From Aliikangiella sp. G2MR2-5 (lineage in GTDB: Bacteria; Pseudomonadota; Gammaproteobacteria; Enterobacterales; Kangiellaceae): DNA of 64,000 bases. Below are positions 35,554 through 44,364 of this stretch, piece after piece. The stretch spans positions 620,001 through 684,000 of the forward strand of contig NZ_JADPQF010000002.1 in NCBI RefSeq assembly GCF_015687155.1. The letters run 5' to 3'. Below the pieces are notes generated by a model, which had not been told where the DNA came from, did not search any database, and saw only the letters and a list, made by a program, of their open reading frames with translations. Every line of letters starts with the position of its first letter. Positions within the stretch are counted from its first letter, which is position 1. The translations under genes and the position numbers were made by a program.

Positions 35554-36084
35554 ATGAGTGTTAGATCATTTGAAAAAAAGCACCCTAAGTTAGGTGATAA
35601 GGTTTTTGTCGATCCTACAGCTTTGGTTGTTGGTGATGTAGAAATTGGTAACGATAGCTCTATTTGGCCAATGGCAACTGTTCGAGGCGATGTTCACTCT
35701 ATTCGTATCGGCGATAGAACAAGTATTCAAGATGGGTGCGTTTTGCACGTAACACACGCAGGTCCTTATGATCCTGAAGGGCATGATCTGGATATTGGAA
35801 ATGATGTTACCGTTGGACATAAAGCCATGATTCACGGCTGCGTCATTGAAGACGAATGCCTCATAGGAATGGGGTCAGTTGTTATGGATAACGCGATCAT
35901 AAGGAAAAATGTTGTCCTTGGTGCCAACAGCCTGGTTCCTCCAGGACGCGAACTCGAAGGCGGTTATCTATGGGTTGGCTCTCCAGCTCGTAAAATTCGT
36001 CCTTTGAATGATGACGAGATTGCGTTTTTTAAATATTCTGCTGAAAACTACGTCAAACTTAAAGACAGGTATCTTGCAGGCTAG
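35554..36084 (+). CDS. Gamma-class carbonic anhydrase-like protein (YrdA family)
   Basis: 176 residues, left-handed beta-helix of hexapeptide repeats (VVGDVEIG, IWPMATVRGD, IRIGDRTSIQDG). The zinc-binding histidines of the family are seen in VLHVTHAG and in VGHKAMIHG, and the helical C-terminal cap holds YVKLKDRYL. Members are trimeric, and many have weak or no measured carbonic anhydrase activity. The gene stands alone with a hairpin after it. An acyltransferase role is less likely given the His set. Confidence 0.9.
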   Translation: MSVRSFEKKHPKLGDKVFVDPTALVVGDVEIGNDSSIWPMATVRGDVHSIRIGDRTSIQDGCVLHVTHAGPYDPEGHDLDIGNDVTVGHKAMIHGCVIEDECLIGMGSVVMDNAIIRKNVVLGANSLVPPGRELEGGYLWVGSPARKIRPLNDDEIAFFKYSAENYVKLKDRYLAG

Positions 36085-36137
36085 TAGTTCAAACCTTCCG
36101 TTAGCAATTTTACTGTAACCCGATCATTTCAATATTC

Positions 36138-36176
36138 CGCAGGCAATAGGAGTTTATTAGAGTCCAATTGCCTGCG
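36138..36176. repeat. 10-bp perfect inverted repeat downstream of the carbonic anhydrase gene
   Basis: CGCAGGCAAT (36138-36147) and ATTGCCTGCG (36167-36176), 19-nt loop, 53 bp after the stop. The following TTATCTCTGTTTGT is only moderately T-rich, so a weak terminator or an operator for the MCP gene 48 bp downstream are both possible. Confidence 0.5.
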
Positions 36177-36224
36177 TTATCTCTGTTTGTGAACTATTCT
36201 TAAACAAAACACTTAACTTGAGAA

Positions 36225-37406
36225 ATGTTCATGTCTAAGGTCAGAGTAGTCAGCGGAATAGCGATTGTTCTGCTAACAGTGTCACTGCTCGCTTTATTGC
36301 TCGACTTTTCCGTCATTAGCATAGTGACGCTCTCACTGACATTGCCAGCATCTATATACCTCTTTATTCAGGCAAATAAAGGGGAAGCAAATACCGCCCT
36401 TACCGATATTTCCTCTCCACTTTCACTACAGGAACCCACCAAAATTCTCTCTCAAATCATATCTATGACAGAAGCTGAATTTGTCCTGGTGAACGAAGAG
36501 TTGGAAAAAATAGCTGAAATTGTCTCCCACGCAGGAAAGTCTCTCGCAGGAAATTTTACCGGACTCCACGGAGAAACAACCAACCAACAGGAACTGGTTG
36601 ATGAGCTACTGAAGAAGCTGGCAGTACTGGTGAACGAAGAGCAGGATATAAACCGTCAGACTGAAAGCTATTCAAGCCAAAGCCGACAAATATATCAGCG
36701 CATGCTTGATTCCATTGAATCCATAAAATCCTCCTGTGACTCTCTCGAAATAGAGTTCAGTACTGTTTCCGAACAAATGAATCATATCAACAAAACACTT
36801 GATGATTTAAATAGCATTACCGAGCAAACAAATCTACTCGCGCTAAATGCTGCCATTGAAGCAGCAAGAGCAGGAGATGTTGGTCGTGGATTTGCTGTCG
36901 TGGCTGACGAAGTAAGAGCACTTTCACAGCGCTCCCAATCTTTTAATTTGGAAATTGCAAACCAGGTTAATACAATCAAGAATAGCGTCGAAGGCGTTTC
37001 AACCCAAATCCATGAACTGGCCAGAGTTGATCTGGAGCAAAGCAGGTCCGATAAGCAAGATATCGAAAATATGTGGCAAGGTATGAAAGATATTGTGGCA
37101 CAGGCCTGTCACGATAGTGAAAGTATTAACGATATAGCTGAATCTATACGCCGACACGTGTCGAGCGGAGTTGTCTCTTTGCAGTTCGAAGATATGACCC
37201 AACAACTGATGTCTCAGTTAAAAAATCGATTACAGCTACTCAACAACTTTGCAACCCAGGCAAAAGAATTAATCAAAGGCGAGCTAGACAGTCATCGTCT
37301 GAACAAACTAACACAATTAATTGACGAGCAAGTCGATAGCCTGGAAAAGCTACACAATTCAGTCGAACAGCGCAATATGGACTCAGGGACAGTCGATCTT
37401 TTTTAG
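36225..37406 (+). CDS. Methyl-accepting chemotaxis protein without a sensor domain
   Basis: 393 residues; ATG at 36225, with the ATG at 36231 better spaced from GAGAA. Two adjacent membrane helices at the N-terminus ([19 protein letters not shown] and [16 protein letters not shown]) with almost no periplasmic loop and no obvious HAMP. Residues 70-390 are the cytoplasmic four-helix coiled coil, whose hairpin tip is intact: [20 protein letters not shown] then [15 protein letters not shown], the CheA/CheW contact. The C-terminus has no NWETF-type CheR tether. It must sense through the membrane or cytosolic segment or act as an adaptor. No che genes are adjacent. Confidence 0.88.
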   Translation: MFMSKVRVVSGIAIVLLTVSLLALLLDFSVISIVTLSLTLPASIYLFIQANKGEANTALTDISSPLSLQEPTKILSQIISMTEAEFVLVNEELEKIAEIVSHAGKSLAGNFTGLHGETTNQQELVDELLKKLAVLVNEEQDINRQTESYSSQSRQIYQRMLDSIESIKSSCDSLEIEFSTVSEQMNHINKTLDDLNSITEQTNLLALNAAIEAARAGDVGRGFAVVADEVRALSQRSQSFNLEIANQVNTIKNSVEGVSTQIHELARVDLEQSRSDKQDIENMWQGMKDIVAQACHDSESINDIAESIRRHVSSGVVSLQFEDMTQQLMSQLKNRLQLLNNFATQAKELIKGELDSHRLNKLTQLIDEQVDSLEKLHNSVEQRNMDSGTVDLF

Positions 37407-37437
37407 CTTGTGGTGAATGCAGATGCGCGCTATACAA

Positions 37438-38226
37438 CTAGAGCATGACCTTGCTTACATCAGGAAAACATCCCGTCCAGATTTTGTATGATTGCGCCGC
37501 CTGTCCGATTAACATTCCTATGCCATCAATAAAGTTAGTACATCCAGCTTCATGGGAGAGCACCTTAAGACTTTCGGCCCTTTGTCCATAGTTGAGGTCA
37601 TAAACAAGCGTGCCTGACATGAGTGGCTGAGTAACTTGGCTAAAAAGCTTTTTATCAAGTTCAGTAACCGAACTAATTAGAATCTCATAGCTCATAGCAG
37701 GTTCCAATAACGCAATATTGCCAAAGTCACTGTAAGTTTTAACCAGGGCCTTTGCCTTTGATTCCGTTCTATTAAATAATTTCAGATTGGCGCCCGCCTG
37801 TAGCAATGCATAAATAATAGACGCAGCGGCACCTCCAGCTCCGATTACCAATACCGTTTTACCTTGTACATCGACACCTTTTTGTAACAGATCAATGACC
37901 AAACCTTTGCCATCGGTCGTATCGCCAATTAATCGTCCAGTATTATCGCGTGAAATAGTATTAACCGAACCAGTCAGCCTGGCTTGCTCAGTCAATTCAT
38001 CTACGATCGTTGCTGCAGAATGCTTGTGCGGCAAAGTAACATTGAGTCCTCGCCCACCACTGTTAAAAAAGTCATAAACAAACGATTCAAACTCTTGTTC
38101 GGAGATATGATATTTCTGGTAATCAATTTTGTGACCGAACTGCTCAGCAAATTGATTGTGGATCTTAGGAGATAAACTGTGCTCGACAGGATCACCGACA
38201 ACACCTAACTTAAAATCAATACTCAT
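37438..38226 (-). CDS. aroE: Shikimate dehydrogenase
   Basis: 262 residues from the ATG at 38226 (MSIDFKLGVVGDP); an in-frame start at 38256 adds 10. Reduces 3-dehydroshikimate to shikimate with NADPH in aromatic amino acid synthesis. Substrate-binding SLSPKIHNQF near residue 15 and NVTLPHK with the catalytic Lys near residue 64; NADPH-binding VIGAGGAAASIIYAL; the catalytic Asp is in GDTTDGKG. Converges with the MCP gene; no partner genes of the pathway are next to it. Confidence 0.95.
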   Translation of the reverse strand: MSIDFKLGVVGDPVEHSLSPKIHNQFAEQFGHKIDYQKYHISEQEFESFVYDFFNSGGRGLNVTLPHKHSAATIVDELTEQARLTGSVNTISRDNTGRLIGDTTDGKGLVIDLLQKGVDVQGKTVLVIGAGGAAASIIYALLQAGANLKLFNRTESKAKALVKTYSDFGNIALLEPAMSYEILISSVTELDKKLFSQVTQPLMSGTLVYDLNYGQRAESLKVLSHEAGCTNFIDGIGMLIGQAAQSYKIWTGCFPDVSKVML

Positions 38227-38649
38227 GGACAATATACAAGGCCTCTCATCATTCAAGGCAACTTATCACTCCGTCCCAATCTGAACAAAGAATTTTTTAT
38301 ATTAAACCCCAATTATTGTTCATTTCTTTGTTTTTCAAATACCTTAAAAATTGTCTATTTTTCCTATTTGTTAGTCAATCTCGACATTACTTTATTTGAT
38401 CGAAGATCCAAAAAGCTGTCATCTGCTCACTGATTAGCTTGAAACCAGGCAAGAAACCTGACTTTTCATTTTGCTTGTTGTTCAATTGAGAATTGGCACA
38501 GTAGCTGCTTTAGCAAACTTCACAGTCATTAATTCGCTTATCTACTCAAATATAGCGATTGAAGTTAAGGGAAGGTTAAGGTTACTTGTATACCATTAAA
38601 ATAGTCTCTCTTAACATATGTAAATAAAGAACCCTGATGGAGAAAATGA
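38227..38649. other. Intergenic region, aroE / DUF3192 lipoprotein
   Basis: 423 bp between divergent starts. It is AT-rich with an AAGGTTAAGGTTA tandem-like stretch near 38570-38582. Promoters for both genes must lie here but I can assign no convincing -35/-10 pair, RNA gene or ORF. Confidence 0.35.
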
Positions 38650-39009
38650 ATGAAAAACTGGGCTAACCTTATCGCTGCAAGTGCACTTACCTTTGGTCTT
38701 ACCGGATGTATCGTTGTCGATGGGCACGATGACCATAAAGAGCACTGGAAAGTCGAGCAAAAAGAAAATAGACAAATCATTAGTAATCTTTCCCTCGAGA
38801 CAAGTCGCAGCCAGGTGCTCGAGCTCATGGGGGCTCCTGCATTTTCCGAAGCATTTGCTAAAGGTAACGATGAATACCGGGTACTCTATTATCGCACTCA
38901 ACACCGCCACTCCGACGGTGATACAACTATAGACGAAACCACTCCACTGGTTTTTAAAAATGATAGACTGGTCGGGTGGGGAAACGAAGCTTTGGCCAGA
39001 AATAGATGA
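38650..39009 (+). CDS. DUF3192 lipoprotein
   Basis: 119 residues; lipoprotein signal with box LTGC (Cys at about 20), then V-V-D. The mature part matches DUF3192 of Vibrio and Shewanella: EQKENRQIISNLSLETSRSQV, LMGAPAFSEAF, YRVLYYRTQHRHSDGDTT, and LVFKNDRLVGWG. The fold should be SmpA/OmlA-like. Envelope location is clear; function unknown. AGAAAA-type start region with overlapping ATGs at 38646 and 38650; only the latter is in frame. Confidence 0.88.
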   Translation: MKNWANLIAASALTFGLTGCIVVDGHDDHKEHWKVEQKENRQIISNLSLETSRSQVLELMGAPAFSEAFAKGNDEYRVLYYRTQHRHSDGDTTIDETTPLVFKNDRLVGWGNEALARNR

Positions 39010-39160
39010 TGGTTCATTGCTGTTGTGAAGGGTGTTGATGGAAGTCGACACTCTCCACTCTTATCTAAAGCAAAGAGTACTCTTATACTGATATTTTAGT
39101 TGCAGACCAGCCAGACGTTTCAGTACCCTAAGGTCTGTGTCCCCTGTTTTCCAATAGCCA

Positions 39161-40027
39161 ATGTCAAACTCTTCTCAAGCTTCTATTCGTTACCTATTAA
39201 TGGTTGCAATGAGTGCAATACTCCTGATGGGCTTCGTTCCTGTCATCATAAAATGGATTAGTGCGAATGAAGCTACGATTGGAATTGTTAGACTCAGCAT
39301 CGGAACCTTAGGCATATCCATACTATTGTTCTTCAAAAGAAGATCGCTCAAATTAACTAGAAGAGACCTAAGGTGGTTGATTCTTCTCGGACTGGTATTT
39401 GCACTTCACTGGTTCACTTACTTTAAGAGTATTAAGCTCTCTGATGCCTCATTGGCGGCCATCGGCGTTGCCACTTTTGGCCTACATCTTCTATTTTTGA
39501 ATTTGATTTTTTACCGCGAAAAGCTCATTGGCAGTGATTTTATAGCGGTTATTATCGCTTTCGCAGGTATTTTTTTGGCATCGCCACCGATGGATCTTGA
39601 ACAAGGTAAGCTGGATGGCTTTTTAATCGCTATTCTTAGTGGGTTCCTCTATGCCTGCCTGCCACTCATTAACCGACAACTAAACCATCTGTCGACTAAC
39701 ACCCGGGCATTGGGCCAATTTGGGTTCGCACTTGTGGGCTTTTTGTTTTTATTGCCTCAGAGTAACTTTTCTCTTTCAACCAATGACTGGTGGGGACTGA
39801 TCTTTTTGGGCGTGCTCAGTACCCTGATAGCTCACACCTTATGGATCAAAGCGAGTACAGAACTACCGACATCCTACACTGCAGTGCTCTATTACAGCTA
39901 TATTCCCATGGCAATAATTCTAGGCTATTTCTTCCTGGGTGAGCCACTAAACTGGGAAAAGCTTGTTGGAGCGGGGTTAATTATTCTTGCCAATATCATG
40001 GTCGCCCTGCTTCACAAAAAGAAATGA
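39161..40027 (+). CDS. EamA-family (DMT) transporter
   Basis: 288 residues, ten membrane helices in two EamA repeats: the first starts YLLMVAMSAILLMGFVPVIIKWIS, the second LDGFLIAILSGFLYACLPLINR. Close in length and layout to small-metabolite exporters of the RhtA/YdcZ kind. Substrate cannot be read. Ends in a basic LHKKK tail. Transcribed alone; the next gene converges. Confidence 0.88.
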   Translation: MSNSSQASIRYLLMVAMSAILLMGFVPVIIKWISANEATIGIVRLSIGTLGISILLFFKRRSLKLTRRDLRWLILLGLVFALHWFTYFKSIKLSDASLAAIGVATFGLHLLFLNLIFYREKLIGSDFIAVIIAFAGIFLASPPMDLEQGKLDGFLIAILSGFLYACLPLINRQLNHLSTNTRALGQFGFALVGFLFLLPQSNFSLSTNDWWGLIFLGVLSTLIAHTLWIKASTELPTSYTAVLYYSYIPMAIILGYFFLGEPLNWEKLVGAGLIILANIMVALLHKKK

Positions 40028-40172
40028 ACGAGAAGAAAGAGTAGATTCAGCACTATGAATGAAACTTCGGCCATCTCCGCAAAGCCAGGCCTTTTGATTG
40101 CGAAAAAATTGGTAAATAAAAAAGCAGAAAATGTTCCAGTGAATATCTGAAGCAGTATCGTTGTACTGAGTA

Positions 40173-40718
40173 CTACTGGCGAGGAGGGATTCTTGCGTCA
40201 CGATAACGCTTGTTTTCAAATATCTTCTTATAAAAAGCGATTCGTTCATCCGCCTGTTTCAGTTCATCACTGGAAAGCTCTGTTTTCAGCTGTTCCACAA
40301 TATCCCTGGTTTTCTTATTGATGTGTTTGGCGACCGGACTATCGTTAGTTGAAGCAAAATAAAACCACACATAGGATTCTACTTTATCGGCTTTGAACCC
40401 TAAGCCCCGATGAAGCATGATTGCTGTATTGAACTGTGCAGAAGGGTATTCACGAATACTGGATTGGAAATATAGCTCCGCAGCTTTTTTATAGTTGCGA
40501 CGAAAACTACTCCCTTTCGGAGGTTCAAAATAGAAGTTGCCCAATAAAAACAGGGCTTGAGGGTCTCCCAGCTCTGCCTTGTGCTTGAGTTTCGACCACT
40601 CTGTAACGTAAACGTTCTTCTGACTACCTAACTCTCTGCTACTTGCCTCACTGACTGGAAGGAAAGGCACGACTGCGAGCAGGAATAGAGTTATCAGAAC
40701 TTTCTCTAAATGCTGCAA
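40173..40718 (-). CDS. Secreted SEL1-like repeat protein
   Basis: 181 residues from TTG with AAGGA about 7 nt upstream. Signal peptide (VLITLFLLAVVPFLPVSEAS). The mature part has tetratricopeptide/SEL1-like helices: LKHKAELGDPQALFLLGNFYF, YKKAAELYFQSSIREYPSAQFNTAIMLHRGLGF, then ESYVWFYFAST. Such proteins mediate protein contacts in the periplasm. C-terminal third is basic and helical. Partner unknown. Confidence 0.78.
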   Translation of the reverse strand: MQHLEKVLITLFLLAVVPFLPVSEASSRELGSQKNVYVTEWSKLKHKAELGDPQALFLLGNFYFEPPKGSSFRRNYKKAAELYFQSSIREYPSAQFNTAIMLHRGLGFKADKVESYVWFYFASTNDSPVAKHINKKTRDIVEQLKTELSSDELKQADERIAFYKKIFENKRYRDARIPPRQ

Positions 40719-40940
40719 AAAAAATCCTTAAAACAAGGGGTCTATTGTCATTAATTTGTTATTTTCTCACAATTCCCTTGGAAAATTACACTCATAGGGC
40801 TAATTATAAGATAAGATGGCTACCTAAATAGGTGATTTTAATGGCCTTTTGTTGTGTAATATTTACATGCTTTTGCGCTACGAATCCAGTTTTTTGGCGT
40901 AAACTATGTATGGAAATGTATCTCTATTAGAGGTTTGGGA

Positions 40941-41591
40941 ATGATGCAACTGAAAAACTTTGAGCTATTCAAGCAACTTGATGAAGAAATTGTCAACGAC
41001 ATTTTGTCACATATACACTGCCGAAGCTTTCCCAAGAAGACGCAAATAGTGACCGAGGGAGACGACTCACATAGCCTCTATTTTCTTCTTGAAGGGCGGG
41101 TAAAAATCTATCTGGACGATGATACCGGAAAAGAAATTATTATGAATATTCACGAAGAAGGTGACTTTTTCGGCGAACTTGGGCTTATTAAATCTATTCC
41201 GAGAACAGCATCGGTTCTGACTTTGGAAGACTCTCGCCTTGGTATCATGCCTGAGGCAGATTTTAAGCGTTGCATTGCTAATTACCCTGCTTTTTCAATG
41301 AGCTTGATTGAAAATTTATCTTCTCGTCTCATTGAAGCGACGGAAACGATTCGAAAACTCGGCCTGATGGACGTCTATCGACGTATTGCGGTAACTTTCC
41401 TTAATCTTTCCGAAGAAGAAGGCGGAGTGAGAGTCATTAACGAAAAGCTCACCCAGCAAAATATTGCCAATCGAGTCGGAGCTTCTCGGGAAATGGTCGC
41501 CCGAATATTGAAGGATTTACGCGCGGGAGGATATATTTCACAGGAAAGTAACCGAATTATCCTGCACAAGCCGCTACCACACTCCTGGTAA
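40941..41591 (+). CDS. Crp/Fnr-family transcription regulator, Crp-like
   Basis: 216 residues from the ATG at 40941, 7 nt after AGAGG; a TTG at 40935 is in frame. Cyclic nucleotide-binding fold at about 20-115: DDSHSLYFLLEGRVKIYL, then GDFFGELGLIKSIPRTASV at the phosphate cassette (GELGLI and RTAS as in cAMP binders). Dimer helix about 115-145, LMDVYRRIAVTFLNL, and a winged helix LTQQNIANRVGASREMVARILKDL. There is no N-terminal cysteine cluster, so it is not an O2-sensing Fnr. Recognition helix is close to Crp (SRETVGRILK). A 12-bp palindrome ACCTAAATAGGT lies 108 bp upstream. Confidence 0.9.
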   Translation: MMQLKNFELFKQLDEEIVNDILSHIHCRSFPKKTQIVTEGDDSHSLYFLLEGRVKIYLDDDTGKEIIMNIHEEGDFFGELGLIKSIPRTASVLTLEDSRLGIMPEADFKRCIANYPAFSMSLIENLSSRLIEATETIRKLGLMDVYRRIAVTFLNLSEEEGGVRVINEKLTQQNIANRVGASREMVARILKDLRAGGYISQESNRIILHKPLPHSW

Positions 41592-41611
41592 TTTTAAAAA
41601 TAATCGGAACT

Positions 41612-42343
41612 TTAACTGGCTTTAGCTAGCAATTTTGCGGCTTCGTTTAAACAGAAGCCGTTGTATAATGCTTTGCCGATAAGTACTCCGCTAACCGGCT
41701 TTTGGCGACTTGCTATTAACGGCGCTAAATCATTCGCGGTTTCAATTCCACCATGGGTAAAAATTTCCATTTCCAACTCGTTAGAAATTGACAGGATTGA
41801 TTCAAGCCCTACCAGAGGAGATTGCCCATTGGTGCGAATCTGGTTAATAACCAGACCAGCGACACCATCTTCCTCCAACTGACGTGCGATCGAAGCCAGT
41901 CCGAAGTGAGGTTCTCCAGCTCCCATAGCCACTTTTCCATCGAGTGTATCAAGCTCCACCAATATCTGGTTAGGGAACTCTACACAGATATCATCGAGCA
42001 GGTTGCGTTGTCGGATAGCTTTTCCATTTAAAACAATATAATCGACCAAAGCATCAATCCAGATATAGGCCGACTCTAAACATTTTACTCCGCCGAGAAC
42101 CTGAATAATAAGATTTGGATGTTCCTGTTTGAGTTTTCTAAGAAGGGTTACATTCTCTGGCTCACCAGACTCAATAGCATCAACATCCACTACATGAATT
42201 CGCTCAACACCTTTGCTTACCCAGTCTGCGACCTTATCCAGAACGCTTTCTTTTATCACTTTGTCATTAGCACTATTTTTGGGTTCAGTGTGTACACACT
42301 TACCATGACGAATTTCTAATACTGGAATCAGTTGCATGCTCAT
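41612..42343 (-). CDS. HisA/HisF-like TIM-barrel protein, active site altered
   Basis: 243 residues with the HisA layout: LIPVLEIRHGK, VERIHVVDVDA, QVLGGVK, a mid-barrel LVELDTLDGK, THGGIET and GVLIGKALY. In true HisA the first catalytic acid is Asp in PALDL; here it is E10 in PVLEI, and the first phosphate loop G-G-G is L-G-G at 83-85. The second Asp is kept (D132). This fits the non-histidine HisA/HisF-like family rather than ProFAR isomerase. No other his gene is nearby. It converges with the Crp-like gene across 20 bp. Confidence 0.8.
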   Translation of the reverse strand: MSMQLIPVLEIRHGKCVHTEPKNSANDKVIKESVLDKVADWVSKGVERIHVVDVDAIESGEPENVTLLRKLKQEHPNLIIQVLGGVKCLESAYIWIDALVDYIVLNGKAIRQRNLLDDICVEFPNQILVELDTLDGKVAMGAGEPHFGLASIARQLEEDGVAGLVINQIRTNGQSPLVGLESILSISNELEMEIFTHGGIETANDLAPLIASRQKPVSGVLIGKALYNGFCLNEAAKLLAKAS

Positions 42344-42606
42344 TTAACCTCAAAATAGACATCGCCCACCAGAGCCACCTATCCTCCTTTATTTTCGTTT
42401 TAAATTCCACCCTTGTCGACAGCTCTTATATAACTATAGGAGGGAATTATCTCTTCTGCAGTGCTTATCTCAAAATTATTGATAACGATTGATGGAGTTG
42501 CGCTATGATTAAAATATAGTCATGTTGTTGGCTAACTCGAGACACTTAGCTATTGATCTATTTTGGTTACCCTTAACACTTTTTAAAACAATCAAGAGCC
42601 AAGCAG

Positions 42607-42954
42607 ATGAGTAAAGTCGATCAATTAAAACAGCAACTTATTTACAGGCAACAAGAGCTGGAAAAGCGTTTGGAAGCCATTAAAACTGATATTTCCCATA
42701 CTGATAAACCTTTGTCAGCAGACTGGGAAGAGCAGGCAACTGAAAAAGAAAACGATGAAGTACTCAACGCGTTAGGTAATGCATCAGTTGCTGAGCTTGT
42801 TCAGATAAAGTCAGCTCTTAAAAGAATTGAGCAGGGCTGTTACCAGCGTTGCACAATTTGTGAGGACTGTATTCCGCTAGAACGGCTCGAGGTATTGCCA
42901 CACACCTCTCACTGTGACCGTTGTGCCGAAGAGCTGGAAGCTGCTGAAGCATAA
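42607..42954 (+). CDS. DksA/TraR-family zinc-finger protein
   Basis: 115 residues. N-terminal coiled coil (QLKQQLIYRQQELEKRLEAI) and a C-terminal zinc ribbon C-T-I-C-x17-C-D-R-C, the DksA/TraR spacing of CxxC-x17-CxxC. The coiled-coil tip lacks the exact DxxDxA of DksA; DWEEQATEKENDEV is in its place, so action on RNA polymerase may differ. Short, as in TraR-like or YbiI-like members. ATG start. Sits between the HisA-like gene and the argC leader. Confidence 0.88.
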   Translation: MSKVDQLKQQLIYRQQELEKRLEAIKTDISHTDKPLSADWEEQATEKENDEVLNALGNASVAELVQIKSALKRIEQGCYQRCTICEDCIPLERLEVLPHTSHCDRCAEELEAAEA

Positions 42955-43085
42955 AACCAGTTATTTCTTCTTACTACAAGCTAGAACGACTAATCTGGAC
43001 AGGATCTAATTCCATATTGATCTGGCAAGATTCAAGGGCTTTAGGCATAATTCCATCTCCGATAAGTTCACATCACTCCAAGTTG

Positions 43086-43178
43086 ATGCGAATGATGGCC
43101 GCGGGAATGACGGCAGGTTATGGCAAAAGGCTTTTTCTTAAAAAGTCAGCTAGACTTTCTGACGCGGTACTCATGTGA
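43086..43178 (+). other. Possible leader peptide and attenuator before argC
   Basis: A 30-codon ORF (starts M-R-M-M-A-A, contains G-K-R-L-F-L-K-K) ends with TGA at 43176-43178, exactly where a 9-bp hairpin begins (43178-43199). Inside it AAAGTC/GACTTT (43142-43158) and GTCAG/CTGAC (43145-43163) are mutually exclusive pairings. No good ribosome site is visible and Arg codons are few, so this is weak. Confidence 0.3.
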
Positions 43179-43199
43179 AGACCAAAACCGTTTGGTCTT
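43178..43199 (+). promoter_or_regulatory. Hairpin 40 bp upstream of argC
   Basis: AAGACCAAA (43178-43186), loop ACCG, TTTGGTCTT (43191-43199), a perfect 9-bp stem followed by TGGCTTC rather than a T-run. It could be an attenuator stem or an operator. Confidence 0.45.
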
Positions 43200-43239
43200 T
43201 GGCTTCAGTGGATAAATCAACTTATTAGGAACCTCATTC

Positions 43240-44298
43240 ATGAGTAAAATCAAAGTTTCCATCATTGGTGGCGCCGGCTATGGCGCAGCTGAAATTCTTC
43301 GTCATGTATTAGTGCGAGAGGACGTTGAACTCCTTCGAATTTCCAGTAAAGATTATATTGGTCAGTCTGTTAGCCAGGTTCACAGAAATCTGCCAGGATT
43401 TGATCATGTCAAATTGCAAGATATTAGTCCGCAAGAATGTGCCGAAGGCGCCGATATCGTTTTCCTGGCAATGCCACATATCATTACCGCCAAGGTAGCT
43501 ATGGAGTTATTCGATCTTGACGTAAAAATTATCGATCTATCCGGAGACTTCCGTCTGGAAAAGCTTGAAGACTATGTTCGCGATTATGCCCCCGAACATC
43601 CGTGTCCAGAAAGACTGGGTACCTTTACTTACGGCATGCCTGAACTTAATAGTGAAGCCATCAAAAGTGCTCAGCATGTTGCAAGTCCGGGCTGTTTTGC
43701 CACTGGTATTGCGATGGGATTATTGCCTATGGCTAAAGCAGGCCTTTTAAAAGGCACCAATATCCGTACTGTTGCTATGACCGGCTCATCAGGCTCAGGT
43801 GTTAAGCCGCAAGCGGGTACTCACCACGCTGTCCGTGTTAACAATCTGAAAGCATACAAAACCTTGCACCATCAGCACCGTGCAGAAATTGTACAAACAC
43901 TTTCTCATGGGGGTGCCGAGGGTATTTCTCTTGATTTTGTACCGGTATCTGCGCCATTGGTTCGTGGTATTCTTGCGGTATCTCAAATGGACCTTCCGGA
44001 AGGGATGGAACAAGCAGATATCCAGAAAATCTACGAGGACTACTATGCCGATCACCTGCTAACAACAGTACGTCCAGCTGGAGCCCCAGCAGAAGTTGCG
44101 GCTGTATCGGGAACAGCTCGTGTTGAAATTGGTATTGATACTCGAATCGACCCTGACACAGGCACACGTACTCTTTGCCTGACCAGCGCAATTGATAATC
44201 TGATTAAAGGCGGTGCTGGACAGGCAATCCAAAGCTTCAACCTGATGACAGGTAAGCCCGCTCATTTTGGTCTTGATAATCCAGGACTGTGGCCTTAA
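43240..44298 (+). CDS. argC: N-acetyl-gamma-glutamyl-phosphate reductase
   Basis: 352 residues. Third step of arginine synthesis: NADPH-dependent reduction of N-acetylglutamyl phosphate to the semialdehyde. NADP-binding IIGGAGYGAAEILRHV at the start, catalytic Cys in ASPGCFATG (about 149), GSSGSG and the substrate-region HHAVRVNNLKAYKT with the active His. The length is close to that of ArgC/LysY-type enzymes. Start ATG with AGGAAC upstream. The stop codon sits in the loop of a strong terminator. Confidence 0.95.
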   Translation: MSKIKVSIIGGAGYGAAEILRHVLVREDVELLRISSKDYIGQSVSQVHRNLPGFDHVKLQDISPQECAEGADIVFLAMPHIITAKVAMELFDLDVKIIDLSGDFRLEKLEDYVRDYAPEHPCPERLGTFTYGMPELNSEAIKSAQHVASPGCFATGIAMGLLPMAKAGLLKGTNIRTVAMTGSSGSGVKPQAGTHHAVRVNNLKAYKTLHHQHRAEIVQTLSHGGAEGISLDFVPVSAPLVRGILAVSQMDLPEGMEQADIQKIYEDYYADHLLTTVRPAGAPAEVAAVSGTARVEIGIDTRIDPDTGTRTLCLTSAIDNLIKGGAGQAIQSFNLMTGKPAHFGLDNPGLWP

Positions 44299-44313
44299 GC
44301 CGCAGTCTTTTTT
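44285..44313 (+). terminator. Intrinsic terminator spanning the argC stop codon
   Basis: GACTGTGGC (44285-44293), loop CTTAA containing the TAA stop, GCCGCAGTC (44299-44307; one wobble pair), then TTTTTT (44308-44313). The 5' arm is coding sequence. It separates argC from argB, whose start is 52 bp further on; a TTGACA hexamer (44312-44317) overlaps the T-run and could be the -35 of an argB promoter, though no good -10 follows. Confidence 0.85.
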
Positions 44314-44364
44314 GACAAGCATAGTCTTTCTGACAACTATGGCTTTTCTGAACGGAGAATTATC

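Noticed and set aside
38565-39051. Minus-strand frames of 87 and 146 codons over the DUF3192 gene
   Set aside because: Antisense to a gene with a clear lipoprotein signal and family match.
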